From positions 1,426,001 to 1,490,000 of the forward strand of contig NZ_JARXUZ010000001.1 in the NCBI RefSeq assembly GCF_029893365.1: DNA of 64,000 nt. Reading direction: 5' to 3'. This document shows positions 25,013 through 33,420 of the stretch, one piece after another (within the stretch, counting starts at the first letter, position 1; each line of letters begins with the position of its first letter). The DNA comes from Cryobacterium sp. CG_9.6. GTDB taxonomy: Bacteria; Actinomycetota; Actinomycetes; Actinomycetales; Microbacteriaceae. The position numbers were made by a program, and so were the translations under genes. A model generated the notes under the pieces. The model searched no databases and was not told the origin of the DNA. It was given only the letters and a program-made list of their open reading frames with translations.

Positions 25013-25018
25013 TAGACT
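25013..25018 (+). promoter_or_regulatory. -10 hexamer TAGACT, leaderless start of the TetR gene
   Basis: TAGACT ends 6 nt before the ATG at 25025. Operator 2 covers the -35 zone, so binding should repress the regulator's own gene. Confidence 0.6.
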
Positions 25019-25024
25019 AGCGAT

Positions 25025-25633
25025 ATGAGCACTCACGTCACTGCCGCGATCGGACGGCCGAGACTGTTCGATGAGAACGCCGTGCTCGACCGACTGACGA
25101 CCCTCTTCTGGCAGCAGGGGTATGGCCGCACATCCCTCGCGGATATCGTGCGCACGAGCGGAGTACAGAAGCCGAGCCTGTACAGAACCTTCGGCACCAA
25201 GGAAGAACTCTTCGCCACGGTGCTGCGCCGCTACCTCGCGGCTCGCATCCACATGTTTGCCGAAATGGTTGAGAGCGCAGGCCCGGGAATCACCGGCGTG
25301 CAGACATTCTTGAATCTCTTTGAAGCCGACGCGGTCTCCGAACACGGCCGGAACGGATGTCTGCTGGTCATGGCCTCGAACGAACTACGCGGCAGTCTGT
25401 CGGACTACGATTTTTCGGCCGATTACCGACGAGCAATGACAGACGTGATTGCCCCGCTCTTCGCGTGGGCGCTTCCGATCGGTGGTCCCGAATTGGTGTC
25501 CGCCCGAATAGATCTCGTGACCACCTACCTGCTAGGCATGCAGGTGATCCTGCGCTCGGACGCGACGCCGCTGGAAATTCACCGCTACGTCAGTGCCCTC
25601 CGCGTCATCGTCGGTGCACCGGTGCCTCTTTAG
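25025..25633 (+). CDS. TetR/AcrR-family regulator of the AhpD-like gene
   Basis: 202 residues. N-terminal HTH: DRLTTLFWQQGYGRTSLADIVRTSG (read as FWQQGYGRTSLADIV, near residues 28-42) and KPSLYRTFGTKEELF (recognition helix, near 50). The ligand domain has NGCLLVMASNEL (near 117). Within the TetR class this resembles the AcuR/ComR-like branch in having F-W-x-x-G-Y-x-x-T-S. It ends 4 bp inside the convergent HycE-like gene. Likely autoregulated through the paired palindromes. Confidence 0.9.
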   Translation: MSTHVTAAIGRPRLFDENAVLDRLTTLFWQQGYGRTSLADIVRTSGVQKPSLYRTFGTKEELFATVLRRYLAARIHMFAEMVESAGPGITGVQTFLNLFEADAVSEHGRNGCLLVMASNELRGSLSDYDFSADYRRAMTDVIAPLFAWALPIGGPELVSARIDLVTTYLLGMQVILRSDATPLEIHRYVSALRVIVGAPVPL

Positions 25634-27147
25634 AGGTCGTTACCCGCGTACGACTGATTGAAGCTCTTGTTGGCGAGCGGAAAGTCGGGAACGATCGTCT
25701 CGGACAGCGCCACGGGAAGCGACGGCCAGTTGAAGAATGACGGATCGACGACCTTCACCCGACTGAGCGTTCCGTCGGCTCCCAGCTCAACCCGGTGCGA
25801 AATGGTACCCCGCCACCCCTCCACAAGAGAGAATCCGGCTCCTTCTGTGGTGGGATCGGCGATAGTGCCGCTTCCCGTGTTCTGGCCGAGACGAGCGCAC
25901 AGCTCCACCAGAACGGCAATGGAGACGGAGAATTCTCGTGCCCGCACACGGTAGCGGGCGAGCACGTCTCCGCCCTCCTCCGTCACCACGTGAAAGACCT
26001 CGCCGAGGTTGATAAACGGGTGGTCACGACGGGCATCCGTGTCAACACCGGAAGCGCGCGCAACGTAACCGAGCGTGCCGATCATTTCGGCTTGCGTCAG
26101 CGGCAGCGTTGCGGTCCCCGTGAATCGACCTCGAACAATGGCGTGACTGAGAGTAACCGCGACAAGTTCTTCCACGGCCGCGTGAATACGTTGCAGCTCG
26201 TCCGTGGAGGGAAGCGAGCGAATCCGAGCCCCACCCACGGTGATGGCACCACGCAGATAGCGATGTCCCGTCATGGTGTTGTTCATGCGCAAGAGCTGCT
26301 CCCGGAGCGCCTGAGCGTGGGCATCCACAATGCTGAACCCCACATCGTTTGCCAGCGAACCCAGGTCCGTGACGTGGTTATAGATACGTTCCATTTCAAG
26401 CAGCAGCGCACGCACCATTCGATCGTGCTCCGACACCTCGATTCCTGCGGCGTCTTCCACAGCCATCGCGAATGCGAGCGAGTGACCCACCACGGTATCG
26501 CCGGTGATCTGCTCAGCCAAAGCAATGCCCGCTGCGGGACGAAGCCCCTCGAAGAGTTTCTCCACACCGCGATGCAGGTACCACTGCCGAGCCTCCATGC
26601 GCACAATGGTCTCGCCCACCACAGAGAACCGAAAGTGACCGGGCTCGATAATGCCCGCGTGAATCGGACCCACAGCGATCTCATAGACGCCGGGCCCCTC
26701 AACCTCAACGAACGGGAACGACTCCACATCGGGTTCGAATTCGGGCACGACCGCAGCACTGCGCAGCATGGGATACCACCCACGCGGCCAGTGACCGTGA
26801 CGCACCAGGCGGTGAGGCTGCGGGTGATCACGAGGTTCGACACCATACAGGTCACGAATCTCGCGCTCGAAATTACCCGCCGACAAGGACAAGAGGGCCA
26901 GGCTCGGAATCCAGGCATCATCCCGCGGAACAGCGAGCGACAGCTCCACCCGCACGCCGGGCCTCGCGAAGGCATAGATCACCCGAAACTGATCGTCGTC
27001 TTCATGGCACGCCATGAGAACAAGGCGGTGTCCCTCACTCAGAAGAGCGGATGCCGCGTCGCGGACCTCCTCGCGCGTCACGATTCGCAGCACCGCGGGT
27101 TCGGTCCTGCCAGTAGGTTCGGTGTGGCCGGTGGGTTCGGTGTGCAT
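25630..27147 (-). CDS. Large-subunit protein of a hydrogenase-4-like complex (HycE/HyfG type, nickel site lost)
   Basis: 505 residues. The N-terminal third is a NuoC-like domain (LSAGNFEREIRDLYGVEP near residue 90); the rest is the NuoD/[NiFe] large-subunit fold (GPIHAGIIEPGHFRF near 160, YLHRGVEKLFEG near 190). Where hydrogenases have the first nickel-binding CxxC, this protein reads EQITGDTVVGHSLAF. Its last residues, NKSFNQSYAGNDL, replace the second CxxC. No NiFe centre can form. A short N-terminal repeat (TEPTGHTEPTGRTEP) is unusual. The start overlaps the upstream gene's stop (ATGA). Last gene of the operon; the equivalent of M. tuberculosis Rv0087. Confidence 0.88.
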   Translation of the reverse strand: MHTEPTGHTEPTGRTEPAVLRIVTREEVRDAASALLSEGHRLVLMACHEDDDQFRVIYAFARPGVRVELSLAVPRDDAWIPSLALLSLSAGNFEREIRDLYGVEPRDHPQPHRLVRHGHWPRGWYPMLRSAAVVPEFEPDVESFPFVEVEGPGVYEIAVGPIHAGIIEPGHFRFSVVGETIVRMEARQWYLHRGVEKLFEGLRPAAGIALAEQITGDTVVGHSLAFAMAVEDAAGIEVSEHDRMVRALLLEMERIYNHVTDLGSLANDVGFSIVDAHAQALREQLLRMNNTMTGHRYLRGAITVGGARIRSLPSTDELQRIHAAVEELVAVTLSHAIVRGRFTGTATLPLTQAEMIGTLGYVARASGVDTDARRDHPFINLGEVFHVVTEEGGDVLARYRVRAREFSVSIAVLVELCARLGQNTGSGTIADPTTEGAGFSLVEGWRGTISHRVELGADGTLSRVKVVDPSFFNWPSLPVALSETIVPDFPLANKSFNQSYAGNDL

Positions 27148-28595
27148 CAGTTTGTCCCTCCCAGAACGGCGGTGGCCTGCAGCAGGAGCGTGCCCACGGG
27201 TTCGGCAATAAACGCCATGGATGCCGTCGCCACCAGCGCCAGAATGATCGGCAGCCGAGGACCGTGCGCCGAACGGTCCGCCACAAAGGGTTCGGACTCA
27301 GGGGGAGACCCCATGGTCATGCCCACGGTCAGTCGCGTGAGCGCCGCAAAAATCACCAGGAGCAGCACGAGAGCAGCGCCGACAACACCACCCATCCCCA
27401 CGGACCAGCCCGCCGTGATGATCCCGACCTCCGCAAAGAAGATGCTGAACGGAGGGAACCCAATGAGAGCACTCATCGCGATGAGCCAGGGTATGGCCAT
27501 TCCCGGTCGGCGAGCGAGCAGATGTTTGACATCAGCAATAACCGGCGTCCCTTCAACCGCAAGAATGCGACCGGAGATCACGAAGAGCGTCGCCTTGATG
27601 AGACCGTGGGCGAGGATGTAGAGCAGCACCGCCGGCAAGGCCGCCGGACCGATGGCAACACCGATGGCCATAAGGCCCATGTGTTCGATGCTGGAGTAGG
27701 CCAGCATCCGCTTGTAATCGCGCTGTCGGATGAGCAGCGACGCCGCCACGAGAAGCGAGAGCAGTCCGCCAATACTGAGCATGACACGCAAGAAGTCCGG
27801 ACCGATGACGGCGTTGGTGATGGTTTGAATGCGCAGGATGGCGTAGAGCGCAACGGAGAGGAGCACCCCCGACATGAGGCCCGACACCGGAGCCGGTGCT
27901 TGGCTGTGGGCATCGGGTAACCAGCTGTGCATGGGAGCCAGACCCGACTTGGTGGCAAAACCGAGCACGGCGAGAGCGCCGCCGGCCGTGACGAGTGCGG
28001 GGTCGAGACCCAGGCCGCTCTGGCTCAGCACGAGCCACGACAGGGTGGGAGTGTCGGTATCAATCGAAGCCGCATAGATGAGCACGATTCCAAGCAGAGC
28101 AATAGCCACACCTACGGAGCCGAGGATGACGTATTTCCACGCCGCCTCGAGGGATCGCCGACTGCGGTGGTGCCCCACGAGAAACGCGGTGGCAATGGTC
28201 GTGGCTTCAATGGCTGCCCACATGAGACCGATGCTGTCCGCGAGCACAGCGAGGGACATCGCGGCTAGAAAGAGGGAGAGCAGAGCGCCGTAGGAACCGG
28301 CGGTGCGACCACGACTCGCGGCCACGCTGCTGATGCCACCCCAGGTGGAGACGAGGCCGACCGCACCGACCACGGCGAGCATGTAGGAGGAAAGCGCATC
28401 GGCGCGAAGTAGATCGCTGAGGCTGGTGGCACCACCACGCTCAAGTGCCGGGCCGATAAGCAGCAGGCCGGACACAAGCACCGCGGCACTCGACGCCACG
28501 GGGGAGTAGCGCCGCAACTGTGCGGAATCGATCGTGAGGCTGAGCACAGCCAGGATCACGGGGATGGCGAGAGGCGTTAAGAGGGCGAATTCCAT
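27147..28595 (-). CDS. Proton-conducting antiporter-like subunit (HyfF/HycQ type)
   Basis: 482 residues and about 14 transmembrane helices of the NuoL/M/N-Mrp family. Family segments: GLMWAAIEATTIATAFLVGHHR (Glu near residue 129), then FATKSGLAPMHSWLPDAHSQ (near 215; the K-S-G and H-x-W-L-P-D-A-H motif) and YSSIEHMGLMAIG (near 300). Such subunits move protons through buried Lys/Glu residues. Its stop overlaps the HycE-like start by 1 nt, and its ATG overlaps the stop of the upstream gene. Confidence 0.9.
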   Translation of the reverse strand: MEFALLTPLAIPVILAVLSLTIDSAQLRRYSPVASSAAVLVSGLLLIGPALERGGATSLSDLLRADALSSYMLAVVGAVGLVSTWGGISSVAASRGRTAGSYGALLSLFLAAMSLAVLADSIGLMWAAIEATTIATAFLVGHHRSRRSLEAAWKYVILGSVGVAIALLGIVLIYAASIDTDTPTLSWLVLSQSGLGLDPALVTAGGALAVLGFATKSGLAPMHSWLPDAHSQAPAPVSGLMSGVLLSVALYAILRIQTITNAVIGPDFLRVMLSIGGLLSLLVAASLLIRQRDYKRMLAYSSIEHMGLMAIGVAIGPAALPAVLLYILAHGLIKATLFVISGRILAVEGTPVIADVKHLLARRPGMAIPWLIAMSALIGFPPFSIFFAEVGIITAGWSVGMGGVVGAALVLLLVIFAALTRLTVGMTMGSPPESEPFVADRSAHGPRLPIILALVATASMAFIAEPVGTLLLQATAVLGGTN

Positions 28596-29254
28596 TAGTC
28601 GTGCAACTCTCTCAACTGATCAACGTCGGTTCCACCGAACTTGTTACGCATGCGGCCGGTAAAGACGTGCAGGATGAGCACGACGAGGAGAACGTCGAGG
28701 GACACCCCGAACTCCAACAGCAACGGAACCCCGCCGCTGGTGAGAAAAGCGACCGTCGCGATGCCGTTATCGAGCAGCAGAAAACCAATGAGCTGCGACC
28801 GGGCGCGACGACGGGTGATGAGCAGCAGAAATCCGGTGAGGATCATGGCCAGACCAATGGGCGCGGCGTTGGACGCGACGCTGGTCCCGAGCCCGATGAG
28901 CTGACTGACGACGACGTAACTCAAGATCGTGAGCAGAGTGACGGTGAGCAGAGCCGCGGTGGGGTTCAGCCGCGGCGACTCCTCGATGGTGCGGATCGTG
29001 GCCTTTGATTGGTGTGCCAGCACCCAGGGCAGGAGGACGCCCTTCGTCGCGAGAATGAGCACGGAGACGAGCAGGAGTTCGGCCTCACCCTCCTCCGCAC
29101 CCATGACGGCAATCAGAGCAGCCAGAGCCACTCCCTGAGCGGCGAGAAGGCGGATGGACGCGAGCAGCGAATGCCGCCACACCATGAGTGCGCTGGTGAG
29201 CAGCAGGGTTCCGGTACAGAGCCCGACCAGTTGGGTATACAGCGTTTCAGTCAT
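28595..29254 (-). CDS. Small membrane subunit (HyfE/HycP type)
   Basis: 219 residues and about 7 helices. NuoK-like core with GFLLLITRRRARSQLIGFLLLDNG (split: GFLLLITRRRA, then SQLIGFLLLDNGIA near residue 155) and acidic residues in EEGEAELLL. Equivalent to Rv0085. It probably lines the proton path beside the antiporter subunits. Six bases separate it from the upstream NuoH-like gene. Confidence 0.88.
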   Translation of the reverse strand: MTETLYTQLVGLCTGTLLLTSALMVWRHSLLASIRLLAAQGVALAALIAVMGAEEGEAELLLVSVLILATKGVLLPWVLAHQSKATIRTIEESPRLNPTAALLTVTLLTILSYVVVSQLIGLGTSVASNAAPIGLAMILTGFLLLITRRRARSQLIGFLLLDNGIATVAFLTSGGVPLLLEFGVSLDVLLVVLILHVFTGRMRNKFGGTDVDQLRELHD

Positions 29255-29260
29255 GGAGTC

Positions 29261-30208
29261 CTAAGCGACCAGGTAAGAGGCGGTCACGGCGAGGAAAGCG
29301 AGGGCGAACGAACCGGCAAGCAGCTCGGGAACCTGGAACAGCCGCACCTTGGCGAGGAAGACCTCACCGACAGCGAGCACCACGCCGAGCAGCAGCACCT
29401 TCACTCCGATGGTGACGACGCCGATCAGAAGTGCGAGGAGGGAGAAGTCGGTGACCACACCCCACGGTGCGACGAGGTTGGCGACAAGGCCAAGCAGGGC
29501 AGCGAGTTTGAGCCAGGAGCCCAACTCCAGCCACGCGAGGTCACGACCAGAACTCTCGATCACCATGGCTTCGTGCAGCATGGTGAGCTCAAGATGAGTG
29601 CCGGGGTTGTCAACGGGTAACCGGTTGGTTTCGGCCATGATTGCGATAGCCAGCGCCACGATGGCGAGCACACTCACCGGCGAAATGATGATCTCCGGAG
29701 TGTCGAGCCTCGTCTGCACAATGAGCGAGAGCGTAGATGTGCCGGCGGGAATCGAGAGGGCATAGACCGAGAGCAGGAAGGTGGGTTCCACCAGCGCCGC
29801 AACCGTCATGTGCCGGCTCGAACCCATGCCGCCGAACGCGGTTCCGCCGTCGAGTCCCACAAGAGCGAGCGCCACGACACCAATAAGCATCACGGAAACG
29901 ATCACGAACAGGTCGCTGGGAATGAGCGCGAACGGAATGGTGCCCACCAGCGGCAGCAGAACGCACAGCAGCAGGCTCGATACGAGGAGCGCAACAGGCC
30001 CGGCCCACAGCATCCAGCTGCTGTCCTGTGCGCGCACGGGATCCTTGCGCAACAGTTTGCGCACATCACGCCACGGCTGCCAGATTCCGGCACCCACCCG
30101 CCCGGAGACCCTCGCCCGCACCTGACGCATCACGCCAACGAGCAGGGGAGCGAGAAAGACGAACAGCACGACCTGCACGAGCGCGATGATGATCGCTGAC
30201 CAATTCAC
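29261..30208 (-). CDS. NuoH-like membrane anchor subunit (HycD/HyfC type)
   Basis: 315 residues and 8 helices. AGIWQPWRDVRKLLRKDPV (near residue 41) and AETNRLPVDNPGTHLELTM (near 190, followed by LHEAMVIE) are the conserved loops that, in complex I and group 4 hydrogenases, form the link between the soluble redox arm and the proton channel. The acidic loop residues are intact, so coupling could still work. The ATG overlaps the end of the upstream antiporter gene by 4 bp. Confidence 0.92.
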   Translation of the reverse strand: MNWSAIIIALVQVVLFVFLAPLLVGVMRQVRARVSGRVGAGIWQPWRDVRKLLRKDPVRAQDSSWMLWAGPVALLVSSLLLCVLLPLVGTIPFALIPSDLFVIVSVMLIGVVALALVGLDGGTAFGGMGSSRHMTVAALVEPTFLLSVYALSIPAGTSTLSLIVQTRLDTPEIIISPVSVLAIVALAIAIMAETNRLPVDNPGTHLELTMLHEAMVIESSGRDLAWLELGSWLKLAALLGLVANLVAPWGVVTDFSLLALLIGVVTIGVKVLLLGVVLAVGEVFLAKVRLFQVPELLAGSFALAFLAVTASYLVA

Positions 30209-32223
30209 AGGGACACCACAATCAGCACGATCAGAAAGGCAACGAACGAATAGGTGAGGTAACGGTGAATACTGCCGTTAGCGGCGTGACGTGCCACGAT
30301 TCCGTACCGCTGCAACAGGTTGAGCACCGGACGATACAGCCGCGTCTCGATCACATCGGAGACGCGCTGCTCGATCTTCACCCGCTCCACGAGATAGCGG
30401 GATTCACCAACGTGGGTGACCTGCACGTCCCGAGAGGGTTTCAGGACGTCGTCAAAGACCCGCACGAGCGGTTCGGCGTACGACGTGGCCGTGTACTGCA
30501 TGCGCGGCCGAGCACGCGAACCACCGCCACCCCACGGGAGAGCGTTGATGCGTTCCGGATGCTTGCGCGCCGACACGACGGTCGCAATCAGAATGGGGAT
30601 CAACACGAGCGCCGACAGCACCACGAGCATCACCGGGTCGAGCACCGCGTCAATACCGGGCAGGGCCACGCCACCGAGGCCCACGGGAACGGCTGCCCGC
30701 GCGGTTTCGTCACCGAGAGTCCCCGCAACGACGGCCGCCACGGGACCGGGGATCAAGCCCAGAGCCAGAACCCCGAGCGCCCCCAGCAGGAGCGAGAACC
30801 GCATGAGCGGGGGAACCTCACGGGCCAACGCCGCGGCGCTGGAGCGCGGACGCGCCAGAAAAGCGATGCCATAGGCCTTCACAAATGTGAGCAGAGCCAG
30901 ACCCGCCGTCAGAGCGATCACGGCCACCGCGAGAGGCATGGCAACGGATGCCGCCACCGACACCACCTCGCCGTCCAGTCGGCCACCGTGAATCAACGAC
31001 TGCAACAGCATCCACTCAGCCACGAAACCGCTGGTCACCGGAATGGCTGCCGCACCGAGGCTCGCAATACCAAACGAGAGCGCGGTGAGGGGCATGCGGG
31101 ATCCGAGACCACCAAGCTGATCGAGGCTGCGTTGGCCGGTGGCGTGAATGATGGCACCGGCACCCAGGAAGAGCGTGGCCTTGAACACGGCGTGGCTCAC
31201 GGCGAGGAGCAGGGCGGCGATGAGGGCGGCATCCGCTGCAGCAGTGGCGTCATAGGACCGCAGCAGCACCGACGCACCCAGACCCAGAAAGACGAGGCCC
31301 ATGTTCTCGGTTGTGGAGTACGCGAGCAGCACCTTGAGATCGCTCGAGACCGACGCCTGCAAAATGCCGTAGAGAGCGGATGCCCCGCCGAGCACCATGA
31401 TGAGGATGCCCCACCAGGGTGGTGCCTCCGGTAACAGGCGCACCAACACGAGCAGGGCGCCATACACGCCGATCTTCACCATGGCACCGCTCATGGCAGC
31501 GGACACGTGGCTCGGAGCCTCGGGAAGAACCCGGGGAACCCAGACATGCAGCGGCACGAGTTCGGCCTTGCCGCCAAAGCCCAGCAGAAAGAGTACGAAG
31601 GCGAGGTTAGCGGCCCAGGAACCGGACTCAATGGTGGCCATGGTGGCGAAGCTGGTGCCGCCCGTGGCCGCCGCCATCACCGCGAACCCGGCGAGCACGA
31701 GGAAGAAGCTCAGCTGCGACATGGCGGAATACCAGATTCCGGCGGAGGCAACCGTCACCCGGGACGCATGATCGGCCATGAGCAGCACGGTGGAACCGAG
31801 GGTCATGATTTCCCAGGCGAGCAGGAAGGAGACCGAGTCGGTGGCCGCCGGGACGAGCTGCATGCCCACCAGAAAGATGGGGAGAGCGGCCCAGGCCGTG
31901 CGTGACGTGGCCGGGCCGTTGGCCGAGCTGATGCCGTAGATCGAGACCAGCAGGCCTACGAAGGAGACGATCACCATGAACAGGCCGCCGAGGCGGTCGG
32001 GCGCGAGAATGAGCGCGTCCATGGGGAGCGCAACGGGAATGCGGATGCCGCCGGTGGCGCCGGTCATGGCCAGTGCTCCGGTGGCTAGTCCGGACAGGGC
32101 CAGCAGGGTGCTGAGCGTGCCGGTTGCCCGGGCACGCCACGCGGGGGTGACGGTGAGGGCGGTGATCACGGCGAGTGACGCCAACACGAGTTGCAGGATG
32201 AGGCCTGCCCCGAGCGTCGTCAT
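30205..32223 (-). CDS. Large proton-conducting antiporter-like subunit (HyfB type)
   Basis: 673 residues from the ATG at 32223, which overlaps the upstream stop (ATGA); longer starts run inside the upstream gene. About 15-16 helices. FLLAWEIMTLGSTVLLMADH (split: LAWEIMTLGS near residue 121, with its Glu), FGGKAELVPLHVWVPRVLPE (Lys/His motif near 215) and YSTTENMGLVFLGLG (near 300) mark the NuoL/M/N family. The extended C-terminal part contains a soluble segment and a last helix, as in HyfB and Rv0083. Confidence 0.9.
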   Translation of the reverse strand: MTTLGAGLILQLVLASLAVITALTVTPAWRARATGTLSTLLALSGLATGALAMTGATGGIRIPVALPMDALILAPDRLGGLFMVIVSFVGLLVSIYGISSANGPATSRTAWAALPIFLVGMQLVPAATDSVSFLLAWEIMTLGSTVLLMADHASRVTVASAGIWYSAMSQLSFFLVLAGFAVMAAATGGTSFATMATIESGSWAANLAFVLFLLGFGGKAELVPLHVWVPRVLPEAPSHVSAAMSGAMVKIGVYGALLVLVRLLPEAPPWWGILIMVLGGASALYGILQASVSSDLKVLLAYSTTENMGLVFLGLGASVLLRSYDATAAADAALIAALLLAVSHAVFKATLFLGAGAIIHATGQRSLDQLGGLGSRMPLTALSFGIASLGAAAIPVTSGFVAEWMLLQSLIHGGRLDGEVVSVAASVAMPLAVAVIALTAGLALLTFVKAYGIAFLARPRSSAAALAREVPPLMRFSLLLGALGVLALGLIPGPVAAVVAGTLGDETARAAVPVGLGGVALPGIDAVLDPVMLVVLSALVLIPILIATVVSARKHPERINALPWGGGGSRARPRMQYTATSYAEPLVRVFDDVLKPSRDVQVTHVGESRYLVERVKIEQRVSDVIETRLYRPVLNLLQRYGIVARHAANGSIHRYLTYSFVAFLIVLIVVSL

Positions 32224-32705
32224 CGGCCGGTCATTCGACGCAGGGCCAGCACGATGTCCTGGGGCGCGGGCGGACTGCCCGGAACGGCAATGTCCACGTG
32301 CACGAAGTCCGAGACGGGCCCCGCCATGCCGTGGCCGTGCGCAAAGATGCCACCGGTGAGAGCGCAATCACCCACCGCAATGACAAAGCGGGGAGTGGGC
32401 GTGGCCTCGATCGTGCGCAGCAGGGGTTCCGCCATGTTGCGGGTGACACCACCCGTAATCACCAGCACGTCCGCATGGCGAGGTGACGGGGTGAGCCGCA
32501 CACCGTAGCGTTCCACGTCATAGACGGGACCGAAGGCAGCGGATACCTCGGGCGGGCAATCATTGCAGCCGCCGGCGTTGATGAATCGAACCTGGATGCT
32601 GCCACCGAAGACCTCGGCACCGGGAAACAGGTCGGGGGCGGCGGGAGCCGGTTCGGCAATGCGACCGCTACGCCGAATGAGGGTGGCAAGCCGGAGGATG
32701 CTCAA
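32220..32705 (-). CDS. NuoB-like small subunit with an incomplete cluster motif (Rv0082 type)
   Basis: 161 residues. Start is TTG at 32705 with CAGGAG a few bases upstream. The [4Fe-4S] ligand pattern reads C47 and C50 (INAGGCNDCPPEV), C114 (AVGDCAL) and then PGSPP at 143-147, so the fourth Cys of the usual PGCPP is Ser144. A cluster with serine or external ligation, or no cluster, is possible. Otherwise the fold marks are intact (PRHADVLVITGGVTRNM near 75). First gene of the six-gene operon; an AT-rich promoter region lies upstream. Confidence 0.88.
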   Translation of the reverse strand: MSILRLATLIRRSGRIAEPAPAAPDLFPGAEVFGGSIQVRFINAGGCNDCPPEVSAAFGPVYDVERYGVRLTPSPRHADVLVITGGVTRNMAEPLLRTIEATPTPRFVIAVGDCALTGGIFAHGHGMAGPVSDFVHVDIAVPGSPPAPQDIVLALRRMTGR

Positions 32706-32812
32706 CTCAGCTCCTGAGAATCAGACATGTTCACGAAGCGAAGCCTTCCGAAAATCCATAAACTTCATTACTTCTTTATATAACAATATGAAGGATTTAG
32801 CAAATAGATTTA
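32706..32812 (-). promoter_or_regulatory. AT-rich promoter region of the hydrogenase-like operon
   Basis: This 107-bp gap is far richer in A/T than its surroundings. It holds TTATATAA-type -10 candidates on the minus strand and an inverted repeat CTTCAT (32763-32768) / ATGAAG (32788-32793) with half-sites about two turns apart. This fits a binding site for the operon's regulator, possibly the Lrp protein encoded next door. Confidence 0.5.
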
Positions 32813-33289
32813 TCAGGAGGAACGTTGCTCGGCTCGCTCCAAGAGCGGTGCCACCCGGAACGGAATGACCTCACCCATGGCCAGCGACGTTTCGGTGCGC
32901 TCCACGCCCTCCACGGCGAGAATTGTGCCGTCGATGCGAAAGAGATCGTCGGCATCCGTGCACACCACACGCACGAGCAGGTCCGACTGCCCGCTCATGC
33001 CGTGGGCCTGCACGATCTCGGGAATCTGGGCGAGTTCCGCCACGATCTGCGCGAGGCGTTTCTGCTGCACGTGCACCTCGATGAAGGCGGTCAGTGGGTA
33101 GCCGAGGGCGATGGGATTCACCCGGCGGTCAAAGCTGAGAAACGTATTGGACTCCTCAAGTTTTGCCATTCGGGCCTGCACGGTGTTGCGAGAGAGGCCG
33201 AGCTTCTGGGCGAGAGCGACGAACGTGCTGCGGGGTTCCTCCGAGAGTGCACGGAGCAGGAGCGTGTCCGTCTGGTCAAGAGTGTGCAT
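32813..33289 (-). CDS. Lrp/AsnC-family transcriptional regulator
   Basis: 158 residues from the ATG at 33289 (MHTLDQTDTLLL). N-terminal HTH: FVALAQKLGLSRNTVQARMAK (split: ALAQKLGLS, RNTVQARMAKLE near residue 30). C-terminal RAM ligand domain: YPLTAFIEVHV, HGMSGQSDLLVRVVC (near 100). Longer upstream starts run into the divergent promoter and are rejected. Divergent from the 2-oxoacid dehydrogenase operon. Homologues beside such operons respond to branched-chain amino acids, a plausible role here. Confidence 0.9.
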   Translation of the reverse strand: MHTLDQTDTLLLRALSEEPRSTFVALAQKLGLSRNTVQARMAKLEESNTFLSFDRRVNPIALGYPLTAFIEVHVQQKRLAQIVAELAQIPEIVQAHGMSGQSDLLVRVVCTDADDLFRIDGTILAVEGVERTETSLAMGEVIPFRVAPLLERAEQRSS

Positions 33290-33296
33290 AACGCAA

Positions 33297-33302
33297 AACC
33301 TA
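33297..33302 (-). promoter_or_regulatory. -10 hexamer TAGGTT, leaderless start of the Lrp gene
   Basis: Minus-strand TAGGTT ends 7 nt before the ATG at 33289. Confidence 0.45.
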
Positions 33303-33324
33303 ACAGGTTCACAGATTGCGGAAT

Positions 33325-33339
33325 AGAGCAGAATGCTCA
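33325..33339. promoter_or_regulatory. Candidate Lrp-type operator in the divergent region
   Basis: AGAGCAGAATGCTCA is a 5-3-5 inverted repeat (GAGCA/TGCTC) followed by an A/T run. It resembles the degenerate 15-bp Lrp consensus and lies between the two divergent starts. Read rightward, the palindrome plus T-run could also form a weak hairpin. Confidence 0.4.
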
Positions 33340-33420
33340 ATTTTTTTCGACGTGGTTGTGCTCTTTGCGACATCAGCTTACGATTCAATCAACTTTAGCA
33401 GCGACGCTAGGAGCGGCCCA

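Noticed and set aside
25795..27621. A 608-codon rightward open frame opposite the HycE-like and HycQ-like genes
   Set aside because: Antisense shadow of real GC-rich genes; His/Arg/Gly-rich product with no family pattern, crossing two true genes.
25630..32705. Functional formate hydrogenlyase or [NiFe] hydrogenase
   Set aside because: Both nickel-binding CxxC motifs are missing from the large subunit, and no formate dehydrogenase or maturation genes are present.
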